From Rhabdornis inornatus (Eukaryota > Chordata > Aves > Passeriformes > Rhabdornithidae), in assembly GCA_013397075.1 (NCBI GenBank), contig VWZS01009593.1, positions 915,545 to 979,544 on the forward strand: DNA of 64,000 nt, given 5' to 3'. A program made the translations under genes and the position numbers. Below, piece after piece: positions 1 through 10,115 of this stretch; positions within the stretch are counted from its first letter, which is position 1; every line of letters starts with the position of its first letter. The notes under the pieces were generated by a model that saw only the letters and a list, made by a program, of their open reading frames with translations, did not search any database and was not told where the DNA came from.

Positions 1-832
1 TGTGGGATCCAGCAGAGAGAAGGCATAAGAGCTTTGATATAAAATAATGAACCACTGATACATTTACCTGCCTCCTGTGAAGGTCTCTTGAGCCTACCCT
101 TAATCAGGGGAGATTTTATAGAGAGTCTTTGAAGCAAAGAGTGACTGAAGAAGGGGCTGCCTCAGTTGTGCTGCCACCATCAGTAGATGCCCTCCTGAAG
201 GGAGCAGAGTGCCCCCCTCCATATGTATGTACACTTAGGGATACACATGTAAGGATGTATGTATATACATATATGAATATGCATCATGACTAAATAGTCT
301 TGCATTGTAGACAGTTTTTCAAAAGAGGACATAACCAAAATTTTGTGGTCACCAAAAATCATAAACTAAGTTAAACCCCCTGTGGGAATACCTGGGCTGT
401 GATGCCTTCAAAAGGTATTGCCTATTACCAGGGAACCTGTTTTGTAGTTCTTCCAGACATATTTCTCAGTAACCCCATTTTTCTTCCTTAGAGGACTTAG
501 CCATATTTTTTTTTTTTTACTTTATTCCCATTCAAAGAAAATTATGCAAGAATGGCTACTTGTTCTCCTTGACAGGATTATGCTCAGAAAAAATGTTTTG
601 CATTAAAATGATGAGCTAACAAAATTCCACTTTTATTGCACTGACATCATAACAGCTCCCTACCAGCTGTTATGCTACTATCAATATATAGCATGGATGT
701 AATCATAATACAGTTTGGTGGTGTTATTTAGCCTAATAACTCCTTCAGAACATATGCAGTGTATCTGTGTGGCTTCACCTGGAATATTCTGAGCAGTTTA
801 GTTCATCAGCAGTTTAGTTAGAAAGACATTAA
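1..832. other. AT-rich spacer, no gene seen
   Basis: No coding region or recognisable repeat is visible. There is a short alternating purine/pyrimidine run of TATG/TACA type near 220-290 and an 11-base T run near 505-515. Open frames here are short and lack coding character. Confidence 0.6.
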
Positions 833-1024
833 TCTATTAGAGAGTGTCCAAAGGACGGCCATGAGGAGATGAAGGGGCTTGAGGGGAAGCCATATGATGC
901 TGAGGTCACTTGGTCCATTCAGGCTGGAGAAGAGACTGAGGAGAGACTTCATTGCAGGGCCAGGAGCTGGACTCAAACGATCCTTGTGGGTCCCTTTCAA
1001 CTCAGCTTATTCAATAATTCTTTG
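833..1024 (+). mobile_element. CR1 LINE 3' fragment (internally deleted)
   Basis: This short segment reads in the CR1 sense direction. It begins near a match to the 3' part of the CR1 reverse-transcriptase ORF (wording around 'ggacggccatgaggagatgaaggggctt', then 'ggctggagaagagactgaggagagacttcat'). It then jumps to the CR1 3' terminus ('gatccttgtgggtccc', 'caactcag', 'tcaataattctttgat', a decayed form of the usual ATTCTATGATT tail). The roughly 200 bases normally between these parts are missing, so the copy is both 5'-truncated and internally deleted. A methionine-initiated frame over it is a relic of the LINE, not a host gene. Confidence 0.85.
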
Positions 1025-2060
1025 ATATATCTCTGCAAGGCTTCTTTAAAATCAAATCATAAAGTGAAAGATTTGTATTTAACATTAGTATTTGGTAGAT
1101 GTTATTTGGTGGTTTTTGACCTGTAACATTTCTGAAAACAAAGCAAAAAATATCCCTTTTACTTTTACGTATCTTTGATATAGGTATTCCACTTAGTCTT
1201 GTTAAAAGTCCATTTTGATGTTCTCAAGTTTGATCTAGAGAAGAAGGGATTATTGTGGAAATAAAGGAAATATTTACATGATTTCTTCCCTCTGTCCCCC
1301 ATGACTTAATTTCCATTTTGAGTTCTGATTTTCTGCAAGTTGATAGCCCTAATATTTGTGGGAGATAAAAGAAATAAACAATAGAAACTTGTGATTTTTT
1401 TTTCCTTGAGAACTAAAATAAAATCATGGATTTTGTTTCAGGCTTTCATGTGCAGTCATAGGAAAATAAAAAGGTAGCTTTTTTTTACAGTTAAGCAGTG
1501 GAGAGAGATGAGCAACTTGGAGGCTACTAGAAACAAGATGACCCATTCATGGTATTTTTAATTTGGTTTTAGACATAGGTATTTCTTATATTTTGGAATA
1601 ATAAGATCATGAGTAATTGAAAATAGCCTAAAGTAAAACTTTCCTCCAAGATTTTTATATGACAAAAATCTCAGTTATTTAAGACATTTCACTCCTGCAC
1701 TCTTATAAATCTCTCTCCTCTCACTTGGAACGGTAAGGTCAGTGCCAGAAACATAGCTAAAGTTAACTAAAGCTTGATTTCACTTACCTGTCACTCCCAT
1801 GTGCTGTCTACAAAATGGATTTACCTTAATTAATCTAACCAGAAGAAGATACTGATTAATAACAAATTGGCATAAATGTACTCATAACTTACTTAGATGG
1901 AAGCCATTATGTTCATCAAAATACAAAAGCATATCTTTAAACTATTTTCTCAATTATACTTAAAATTATTCTAATTGTTAACTTCTACCCAGCAATATTT
2001 CAGTTGTCAAGCTGTGAGTTGAGCTGTATTCTGTCTCCACTTGCCCCTGACAAAATATTC
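1025..2060. other. AT-rich spacer, no gene seen
   Basis: No repeat family or coding signal recognised. Homopolymer A and T tracts are common. It ends at the 5-bp target-site duplication of the LTR that follows. Confidence 0.6.
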
Positions 2061-2065
2061 CTGAC

Positions 2066-3817
2066 TGTAGCAGTTTCAGTTCAAAAACCAGGCCAAAACA
2101 CCAATTAATATATTGGGTTTGGTTTGCCATCTGAGTCACAGCACCAATTAATGTAGTGGGTTGAGTGCACCCACTAAAATTATCTACTCATTTTCCTCTG
2201 TGAGTTAAGGATTAGGAGAAGAGCAAAGCAGGCTCAAAACTTTAAAGGATACAAAGAAAGCTTTATAAACACAACTAAAAGAAGAATAATAAGGATCAGA
2301 ATAAACTTCTAGAACACTTTTCCTCCCCCCAACTTCCCTTTCTCACTGACAATGTAAAGAGACAAAACCTGGGGTTTTCAGTCAGTTTCCCACTTCAAAA
2401 TAAATCTTTCCATCAGTTCACTTAAGGAGAGGAGTCTCTCCTGCCATGCCATGGAGACTTTTCCACAAGAAACTGTTCTCTTGTGGCATTATTTCACAAC
2501 AAACCAGTTTGCCCAGGAAATCTGTTCGCAATGTGAAAGTCCCTCCCATTGACTTACAGTTTTTCCCACAACTGTTTTCAAGGGCCATCTCAGCTTATGT
2601 GGTGCAGTTTTAAGGATGAGCTGTTCTAGTATTGAAGCAAAGGGTCTTCTATCTCCAGGAGTAAAAATTCTCTTCTTCTATCCCTGGCACAAGGGTTCTC
2701 TTCTCTCTCTGTTCAAGTTTCTCATCAGATCACAGCTACTTCAGCATCTGCTTGCTTCAGCATCTGCGCCTTTGCTCATAGACTGCGGTTTGAACACTCC
2801 ATCCGCCATGCATATCATGAATTATAGGGAAATAGTTTAATGGATCATGTCCTTACCATGGTCTTACACAAGAATTTCGGCCTGAGACAGAGGCATTTCC
2901 TCATCCTCTTCCCTCTGGGCTTCGGCTCCTCCTCCTTCACTGCCCTTGGTGTCTCCATGTTGTCCTCCTCATGTGCCTTCACCTTTTCCTACTTGGGAGA
3001 AGGTTGGTGTTTACAGATTTATTTTCTTCTCAAGTGGAATATTTCAGTGCTGAAAGGTTTAACAAACAGGCACACAAAGTCTCTCACTGACTGGGCTAGG
3101 ATGGCAATGGCCACTCTGACTGTTTTTCGGCTGTGGCCTCTTTCATCTCCAGCCACAGGGCTACCTCTTGCACAGACTGCAGAGCTGCCTTTGGTCTCAG
3201 CCACCCCTCATGTCTCACAGCACCGGAATAGTTCTCAGCGGGATGGCTCGGCAGCTTGTGGCTGGAACAGGGCCCAGCCCAGCCTTGAGCCTAGCAGAGC
3301 CGGTCTGGCCCAGCCCGGAGCCTGGCAGAGCCAGCCCAGCCCAGATCCCAGCAGAACCAGCCTGGCCCAGCCTGGAGCCTGGAAGAGCCAGCCTGGCTCA
3401 GAGCCTAGCAGAACCAGCCTGGCCCAGCCCACTGACTGCAGAGCGTGGCTCAGCACTGAGCAGATTTCAGCAGCCTACACTCTGGCCCAGCTCAGGCTGT
3501 CCTTCTCCCTGCCCCACCCTGGCAGCCAGGCCATGCAGCCTGGCCTTACCGGGAAGGGGCAGGGAAGGTCTTCCACTCTTTTGAAGAAAGTAGGAAGCAA
3601 AAGAGAACTTTTCATGGTTTTCTCCTCTCTTAAATATGATTTATATCAGTGTGTCCAGCTTCTCTAATTGGTTTAAGAGAGTATCAATATTCAGAACTAG
3701 CTAGCTATTGGTTCTGTCAGGCATGAAGGAAGCTGTAATGTTCTTTACAGGGAAAAATCACTTTGTGGCTGATGGATTTTTCCCTTGACTAAAACCAAGC
3801 TATGTCAAACCATGACA
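2066..3817 (-). mobile_element. Long solo LTR (ERVL-like), minus strand, with perfect 5-bp TSD
   Basis: The element runs from TG at 2066 to CA at 3817 on the plus strand (TG...CA on either strand) and is flanked by the direct repeat CTGAC at 2061-2065 and 3818-3822. A 5-bp TSD is typical of ERVL-type elements. Orientation is inferred: on the minus strand a TATA-like TATAAA lies at 3640-3645, 170 bases in from the 5' end, and a polyadenylation-like region lies near 2260-2270. At 1752 bp it is long for an LTR; the extra length includes a GC-rich minisatellite (3287-3430). No gag, pol or env sequence adjoins it, so it is a solo LTR left by LTR-LTR recombination. The text strongly resembles an LTR I remember as abundant in songbirds; the family name was not verified. 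The long open frames inside it (for example 2840-3667 plus) result from the repeat and are not genes. Confidence 0.88.
3287..3430. repeat. GC-rich minisatellite, about five units of 28-30 bp
   Basis: Imperfect tandem units begin with GAGCCTRGCAGAGCC-type sequence and contain TGGCCCAGCC. Units start near 3287, 3318, 3347, 3374 and 3402. The array lies inside the 2066-3817 LTR. Because the unit is close to a multiple of three and lacks stops, three reading frames stay open through it (Pro/Ala/Ser/Trp-rich in one frame), which explains the long apparent ORFs. Confidence 0.85.
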
Positions 3818-3822
3818 CTGAC

Positions 3823-6461
3823 AACAATTAAATTACATTTGCCTTAGATGAAAATTAGGATGAAGCTTCCACCTTGCTTAATACAGAGTGTTATCCACGT
3901 GTATAGCACAGTAGTCCTTGTCTTTTTTGGTAGCTCTTCTAGTAGCAAAATGGATGTTAATCAAACCTTTCAAATATGTAAATATGAAGTCCCATTACTC
4001 ATATCCAACTTATAAAATGGGCAGCATGCTGTAGGCCTAAGGCAGCCCTAAGCATCATGAAGCTTGAAATGTCATGCCAAGCTTGCGTTATTTCATCACT
4101 TAATGGTGATTATGAGGCCTGAAATGTGTTATGTCATTGCCATTGTGCCATCTTTCTGAGCTATGACTTTAGCTTGCTTACATACGGTCTGTTGGATATT
4201 TGACTTTAGAAAATTTAGAAGAGTAGAAAACAAGTTTGATTCTTATAGATTCTGTGCTGCTTTCTGCTTCCAAACTAATCACCAGGTATTTACTGAAAAG
4301 AGAGCAGATTATTTTTAGATCCTTGTTAAAATTTCCTCATGCCATGTTCAGCTCTCCTGTTTCTTTCTAAAACAAACAAACAAAAGCAAAAAGCATTATC
4401 AGTTGGCAATCAGAGGGGACTGAGAAAGCACTTATATCTAATTTGAGTTTGCCTTTTGTTGCCAAAGGACATCATTCAGATTAAGGCAAGGAGAATTACC
4501 AGAGACAAGTTATGATCATTACTTTTGGAGCAGTGAGAGCTTGTAGCATGCTGTGAGACCACACGAGCTGCTTCCACAATATTTTTCTTGTGTTCCTAGT
4601 CAGTGGTAAAGTGAAGACAAGGGAAGAGAATTTGTGTAATGTACCTTGGTGCAACAGTCATTTGACACAAATGATCTAGAAAGATGGTTGACTGATGGCA
4701 AAATTGATGACCATTGATATGCTGAGCCCAAAGAGTGAATGTGAAGTGTTAGCACTGAAACTGAGGGGAGAACACTATCTTATAGGATCTCAGAAAATGT
4801 ATCAGACCTTGGTTCAATCACAAAGTCTTTCCCTGAAAATCAATTTCTTGTACAAATTTTTGAGTGTATTTCCCTAACTGCAGGGTAGATGGAATACTTC
4901 CATCCAGCCACAAGGGTGCTGAGGAAAACAGTACTATTAGTCACTCATTTATGCCATTTTGTACTGGGCTGTCCTACTTAAACTGAAGAAAGAAAACCAA
5001 GGGGTTTTTTGTTTGGTTGGGTTTTTTTTTAATAACTTCAAGACATTAATTTACATGCTGACTCCAGGGAATTCATTCCTCTTACTGGCTTTACCAGGAT
5101 CATATGTAACTTTTTGTGAGAACTGACAGCCAAGATATCTACCTGCTGAACTGAAAGATAGAAGCATGAGAAGAGGAGGAAGGGGAAATCCTAACAGATT
5201 GACTATCTATTCTATTCTACTCATAAAGGCCAGTTTGTGCTTTAGAAGTCTAGATGTGTATGTACTGGAAGGCAAAAGAATGTTTGCTTAAACATAAACT
5301 TCTCCATTTTGCCACTACAAGTTTTTTGTGGAACAATGTGGTCCCAAATGGCAAATAAGATAATAAAAAATCCCTAAACCTGTGATACTGCTGAGCACTT
5401 TACTAAGGAAGCCAAAATACTGAACAAGAAAAAGAAACAGGCCCAAATTCAGAACCAGGAAGGAGACTCACCTAGACATATTTTCCTAAGTCTCCACACA
5501 ACTTCAGCTTGCTTGCAATAGTGTCTGTAGGTACACCAGGAATAAGAGAGAAGACAAGTATTTAGTTGTCTTTATCTAACATGAAAGTACACTGAGCCTT
5601 CATATCTGTAAAATACAATTATTTTGGAAACTGTAGTGTTGTAATTCTTATAAATACTTCTGTGGTAATGTGTGCCATTATAAATGCTGAATATAGAATT
5701 GCTATAAGAAATTTATAATGTCTGCTATCAGAATTGTTCTGCTGCATTTCAAATTGCATTTGAAATAGGACGTGCTTCAGCAATTCCAAACATTAGACAG
5801 CTAATACACTGATATACACGAAGGAATTCTTTTTCTTAACAGATTTTTCAGTGTAAGCTTCATTTAAAAACCTAATGTTATTATTTAAAAATAAATAATT
5901 GTTTTCTTGTTCTTTATATGTTTCTGATTATCATAATTCACTTCTGCGGTTCAGAAAATAAGCTTTTCTTGTCCTCACGGGACATACAAATAAGCACACT
6001 CTGAGAGTTTTATGATCCTGATGCTTTGTGCATTCCTGTGACAAACAAGTTATGGTAAAGTGACAGTAGGGTTCCTGCATGACCTTACTGTTTTATGCAA
6101 GCTATCAATGAGACCTAACATGGGACAGCCTTGGAAATGGCTTGGAAATTGTTGCAGTGAATTACTTAAAGCATTAGACTGTACACGTGGCATGGTACTA
6201 AACAATGGAAGTGAATGTTTCTTCATATAAGCATTTCGCATTTTGCAACAAATTAATCATTACATTTTAGCTAACTGCAAGGTAGTTTACCTTCTTGCAT
6301 TTGTATTCCTAGGACTTGATCTTCTCCAGTATCCTTAATGAGCTATACCTAACAAAAGTGAGGCTGATCTTGACTGGCTCACAGAGGATGTGTTTAAATA
6401 GAAAGTCTGCACACTCATTTATTTAAGGACCATGTGACTGATTGCAAAAATATACTGAAGA
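3823..6461. other. AT-rich spacer, no gene seen
   Basis: No recognisable repeat family or gene. One small perfect inverted repeat is present: 9-bp arms at 5746-5754 and 5758-5766 with a 3-base loop. T-rich tracts occur near 5003-5030. Confidence 0.6.
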
Positions 6462-6757
6462 AAGGACTGTTGTGGTTCGTTATTTTATTCTTAAAACTTT
6501 ATTGTTCTGTGTTCTGTAATGGTTTACCCCTAAGTTGTTCCCCCTGGTTTCAGTTGTAATGGTTTGTTCCCCTCCCGCCTTAGCTCTTGTCTATCAACCC
6601 TACACCCTGCTCACTTTCCAGAGTCTTCCCTGTCCATCTCCCCAGTCTCCTCCCTGAGCCATGTCAATCCCCCCTGGCCCCTCCCTTTCTTCCCGAATGT
6701 TCCCTGTCAGTCATCTCATCCCTAGCCCTTCATTGGTTACGCCCTGGTTTCCCCACC

Positions 6758-7441
6758 TGTTGCAGTTTGCGTTTAGTTCGGTTGTTATTCAATTGTATTT
6801 TTCCTTATTATAATGGTTTTTCCCTTAGTTGTACCCCTGTGTTGTTCCAAAACGGTTTCTCCCTTTCCTGCCTTTACCCTTGCCCATCACCCTAAGCCCC
6901 GCCTACCCTTCAAGAATCTTCCCTGTCCTTCATCCTAAACCCTGCCCCTGTGATTGTCAATCCCTCCTGGCCCCTCCCATTCTTCCAGAAGATTCTGTAT
7001 CAACATCCCCTCCTCGGTTTACTATTTGTTATTTTGTATGAATCCCCGCCTATGTTACTCCCTATTGGTTATGTAAGACTGTAATCCCGCCTTATGTTAC
7101 ACCCCCCTGTTTCCCCTCATTGGTTGAAGCTTTGTGCCCTCCCATGGGGGAGGTCCCGTGTTTAAGTTGCTGTAAGCCTGTTCTTGTGCCTTTTCTGGGT
7201 TCCTTCTCTCTCTGTCCAGTTGTCTACCCTCACCCTCCCAATAAACCTTTTCCCAGAACCTAGAAACGTCTCCTCCTCGATCCTTTACTTCCCCTCGGAT
7301 ACGGAGACGGCCATGATAAGGGTGGAGAGCCCTAGCTGTACTCCTGCTTCACGGAAGCTGGGAGACAGCCCACTCTTGACACCGGCAGCCAGTGGAGCTA
7401 GCTAGGCTTGCCAGGTGTGAGTGGTCAAGGCTGCTGTGTGA
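6758..7441 (+). mobile_element. Inner solo LTR of the same family, nested in the outer LTR
   Basis: This 684-bp LTR starts TGTTGCAG and ends GTGTGA (the terminal CA has become GA). It is flanked by the perfect 6-bp direct repeat CCCACC at 6752-6757 and 7442-7447. It carries its own promoter-like block (CCTCCCATGGGGG followed by GTGTTTAAG at 7158-7167) and AATAAA at 7240-7245. Each block matches its counterpart in the outer LTR (CCTCCCATGGGGA and TATTTAAG; AATAAA at 7617). Removing the inner LTR and one TSD copy leaves an outer LTR of ordinary length, which confirms nesting rather than tandem duplication. The inner insertion must be younger than the outer one. Confidence 0.92.
7240..7245 (+). 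promoter_or_regulatory. LTR polyadenylation signal AATAAA (inner LTR)
   Basis: AATAAA stands about 80 bases downstream of the TATA-like TTTAAG of the inner LTR, the usual R-region spacing. The outer LTR has its own copy at 7617-7622. Confidence 0.7.
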
Positions 7442-7826
7442 CCCACCCATGTTCTCCCTGATTGGTAAAATCTGTATGCCCCCCGGTTGTTTTCACTGGT
7501 TAATGGATTGTACCCTCCCATGGGGAGGGACCCCTATTTAAGTTTGTGCACACACCTTTTCCTTGCCTTTGGTGGTTCCTCCTCCCCGACTCTGAACCTG
7601 TTCCTCATCCTGCTCCAATAAACTCTCTCCTGGACCTGCCAAAGGACTCCCTCTCACTCTTTGTTCTCCGCCGGACTGGCCTTAGCCATTGTAGCAAATG
7701 CTACAAACCCTTACCCTAGATTCTCCTGGGAGATATCTGGGAAGGGCCACTTGTGGCGCAGACCCGCCTGGAGCTAGCCAGGGTGTCCAGCCTGAGTGGG
7801 CAACTGGACGGGCCGTGTCAAAGGAC

Positions 7827-8164
7827 AGAAATGAGGGGAAAAGAAAAGAAGTCTGATTGCATTTGCTAGATATTTTTGGGTTCAAACGGAGACAGTTTAT
7901 AATATGTGTTGTTTTCCAAAGGGTGTTAATAGTAAATGTATGTCATAAGGTTAGTCTGTCCCTGTAGACATACAAATAGACTCATGATCAAAGAAGAATG
8001 TGTGCCTGTTTTATATCACTTAGAGCAAAGTGAGATTTCAGTAACTTTTCAATAACTTAAATAGCAGTTTTAGAGCCATGAAGTTATGTTAAGATGTGGG
8101 TATGACAATACAGGGAAAGAGTAACTCAGGTGTGTTGAACTATTGAACACACATCCTCACACAC
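7827..8164. other. Spacer between LTR nest and CR1 relic, no gene seen
   Basis: Ordinary AT-rich sequence. No repeat family recognised. Confidence 0.55.
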
Positions 8165-8735
8165 TGCAGAGATTTCTGTAGTTCTCTGAATGGTCCACCA
8201 GGATGCTGAGGTCCTTTTCTGCAAAGCTGCTTTCCAGCTGGGTGGTCCCTAGCACATACTGGTGCAGGAATTTTTACCTCCTCTTATTGAACTCGATGAA
8301 GTTGCTGTCCACCCATTTCTCCAGCCTGTCGAAGTCCCACTGGATTGGAGCATGACCCACTAGTGTGTCAGTCTTGCATCATAAGCAAACTTATTGAGGT
8401 AATACTCTTCCCCATTATCCAGATCAGTATAGATGATAATAAAGAGGATAACACCCAGTATTGACTGCCAGTTTACACTGGTGATGCCTCCAGTTAGATC
8501 TTGCGCTGTAGATCATCCAGCTCTGGGCTCAGCCATTCAGCCAATTTTCAATCCACCTCATTGACTGCCCATCCAGCCCATACCTCATCAGCTTCTCTGA
8601 GGATCTTATGGGAGACAGTGTTGAAAGCTTTCCCAAAGTCAAGGTAGACAATATTGACTGCTGTCTGCTCATCTAGCAAACAAGTCATTTCATTGTAGAA
8701 GCATCAGGTTGTTCTCCACACCAAAGTGACTGAAA
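8165..8735 (-). mobile_element. CR1 LINE fragment: decayed reverse-transcriptase region
   Basis: Read on the minus strand, this matches the middle of the CR1 ORF2 reverse transcriptase. At 8599-8640 the minus strand reads D-F-G-K-A-F-N-T-V-S-H-K-I-L, close to the conserved CR1 block with F-D-T-V-S-H. At 8377-8391 the catalytic F-A-D-D box appears as F-A-Y-D-A, so the active-site aspartate pair is broken. Downstream, a match to the 'LDRLEKW' region (minus strand near 8310-8330) and the 'EKDL' region (near 8200-8220) follow in the right order. The frame is broken by indels and stops. The fragment lacks both the LINE 5' end and the 3' tail. It is an inactive relic of a non-LTR retrotransposon. 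Confidence 0.88.
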
Positions 8736-10043
8736 TGAGAATTTATAAACAGTGAGGGAGAAAAGGTACATAATGCAAAGTACAGTGCTATTACAAAAAG
8801 TACATTTAAATTAGACATTGGAAGAAGTTTTGTATTAACAGAAACTCCTCCGAATCTGCCCATTACATATAGAAAAAAAAAATATTTTCTATTTTCTGTA
8901 TTTTCCTTTTTAAAAAAAAAATAATATAACTTGAAGCTGTGATTGCAATCAGGGAGTAGAATTCCCAGGTCTAGCTCAAAAAATAGTCAGGTACTATATT
9001 TCCATGTTTATAATCTGAAGATTAAATTTTGTTGGGCATAAAAACATGGCTAGAGTTCATAGTGATTGGTGCCAACTACCTGAATATTCAGTTAGTGTGA
9101 TGGAAAATATGCTGCCTCCTCCATACTCTTCTCTGTTGCCTCGCTGTCCTTTATCCCCCACAACTTTCTATTCTAACAGCCTGTGTTCCTTCTATTTCAA
9201 TAGCTCCTCTCACTATAAATCTGCTTCCACTTCTTATTTGGGTTATCTCTAGCTTTATTTTTAAATAAAAATCCAGCATAAGGAGTAAAGGTGCAGTGAA
9301 GCATTAATCTGCTGCAGAACATGTGACTCAAGGCCATTGAAAGATGCAACATTTTTAATTTTGTTTCACTTGTTCTCTTCTCTTTCAATGTGATGTGGTT
9401 TATCTAAGGACTATAAGCTTACAAATAAAACAGTTAAATGGGGTTTTCTGGTTTATCATCATTATTAAAAATTGTTTTAGAAAATTGTTTTCCCTTACTG
9501 TAATGTACCATTTATTGTATTATAATCTAATAAAAAATAGCTTCTTCTGTTTATAAGAATACAAATTGGTACAGTGGGTAGAAAAATGCATCTTGATTCT
9601 GCTTTTTTAAGTTATTGAGCAATGATTTTTTTTTTTTAAATAATCATGAAGGTCAAGTGATCTGGGCACTGCCTTCCTCTACCTCTATATGTTTTACACC
9701 AGCATTTGCAAAATGGTGTGAAATGAACTCTGAGGAAAAAATATTTTCTAAAAAATTATTAATATTATTAGTGGAGTAAACAACATTCTACTTCAGAAGG
9801 AATTGTATTTTTCTACTAAAACTGGATATTTGACAAATAATTAGCAAGGTTATTATTTGGTTATTACTACTATTATACATCTGTATGGGGATTAACCTTG
9901 ACATGCAAAGAATATCATTCAACAACTTTCTTGAAATAAGTCTTATGCCTGCTTGATGTCGCAGTACCTTTTGTGTCCAACTACCTTGTGTGATATGAGG
10001 ATTATGTCAGAGTGCAGTGGAGGGTATATCTATCAAGGATTGC
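8736..10043. other. AT-rich spacer, no gene seen
   Basis: Contains A/T homopolymer runs (near 8872-8930 and 9627-9640). No gene or recognised repeat. Confidence 0.6.
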
Positions 10044-10115
10044 ATGATCCAAACGCCACTGAAAGCAGTAAGATAGTTCCTTTTCACTTTAGTCAGTCTT
10101 GGATCAGGCATAGGA
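10044..10115. repeat. Decayed ancient palindromic (MITE-like) repeat
   Basis: The two ends are near-complementary: TGATCCAAACGCCACTGAA on the left and TTAGTCAGTCTTGGATCAGG on the right, separated by a short loop. This layout and wording resemble an old, dispersed inverted-repeat element seen across amniote genomes (ends of the 'ctgatccaaag...ctttggatcag' kind). The name was not verified. Similar half-matches occur near 20613 and 57880. Confidence 0.45.

Larger units (their letters stand above)
6468..7820 (+). mobile_element. Outer solo LTR (class II ERV-like), split by a nested LTR
   Basis: The outer LTR occupies 6468-6757 and 7448-7820 (663 bp in total). It starts TGTTGTGG and ends GTGTCA, and is flanked by the perfect 6-bp direct repeat AAGGAC at 6462-6467 and 7821-7826. 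A 6-bp TSD fits class II (ERVK/alpha/beta-type) elements. Its 3' part carries a TATA-like TATTTAAG at 7535-7542 and AATAAA at 7617-7622, giving plus orientation. The 5' part is a C-rich/T-rich stretch with GCCCCTCCC-type runs. It is interrupted by a second LTR of the same family at 6758-7441. No internal viral genes are present. The several open frames of 60-100 codons in this interval are by-products of the C-rich sequence. Confidence 0.92.

Noticed and set aside
2840..3667. 275-codon plus-strand open frame
   Set aside because: It lies wholly inside the TSD-flanked LTR, and its length comes from the stop-free minisatellite, where other frames are also open.
6587..7405. Three proline/serine-rich open frames
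   Set aside because: They fall across LTR regulatory sequence and the LTR-LTR joints, not in a gene.
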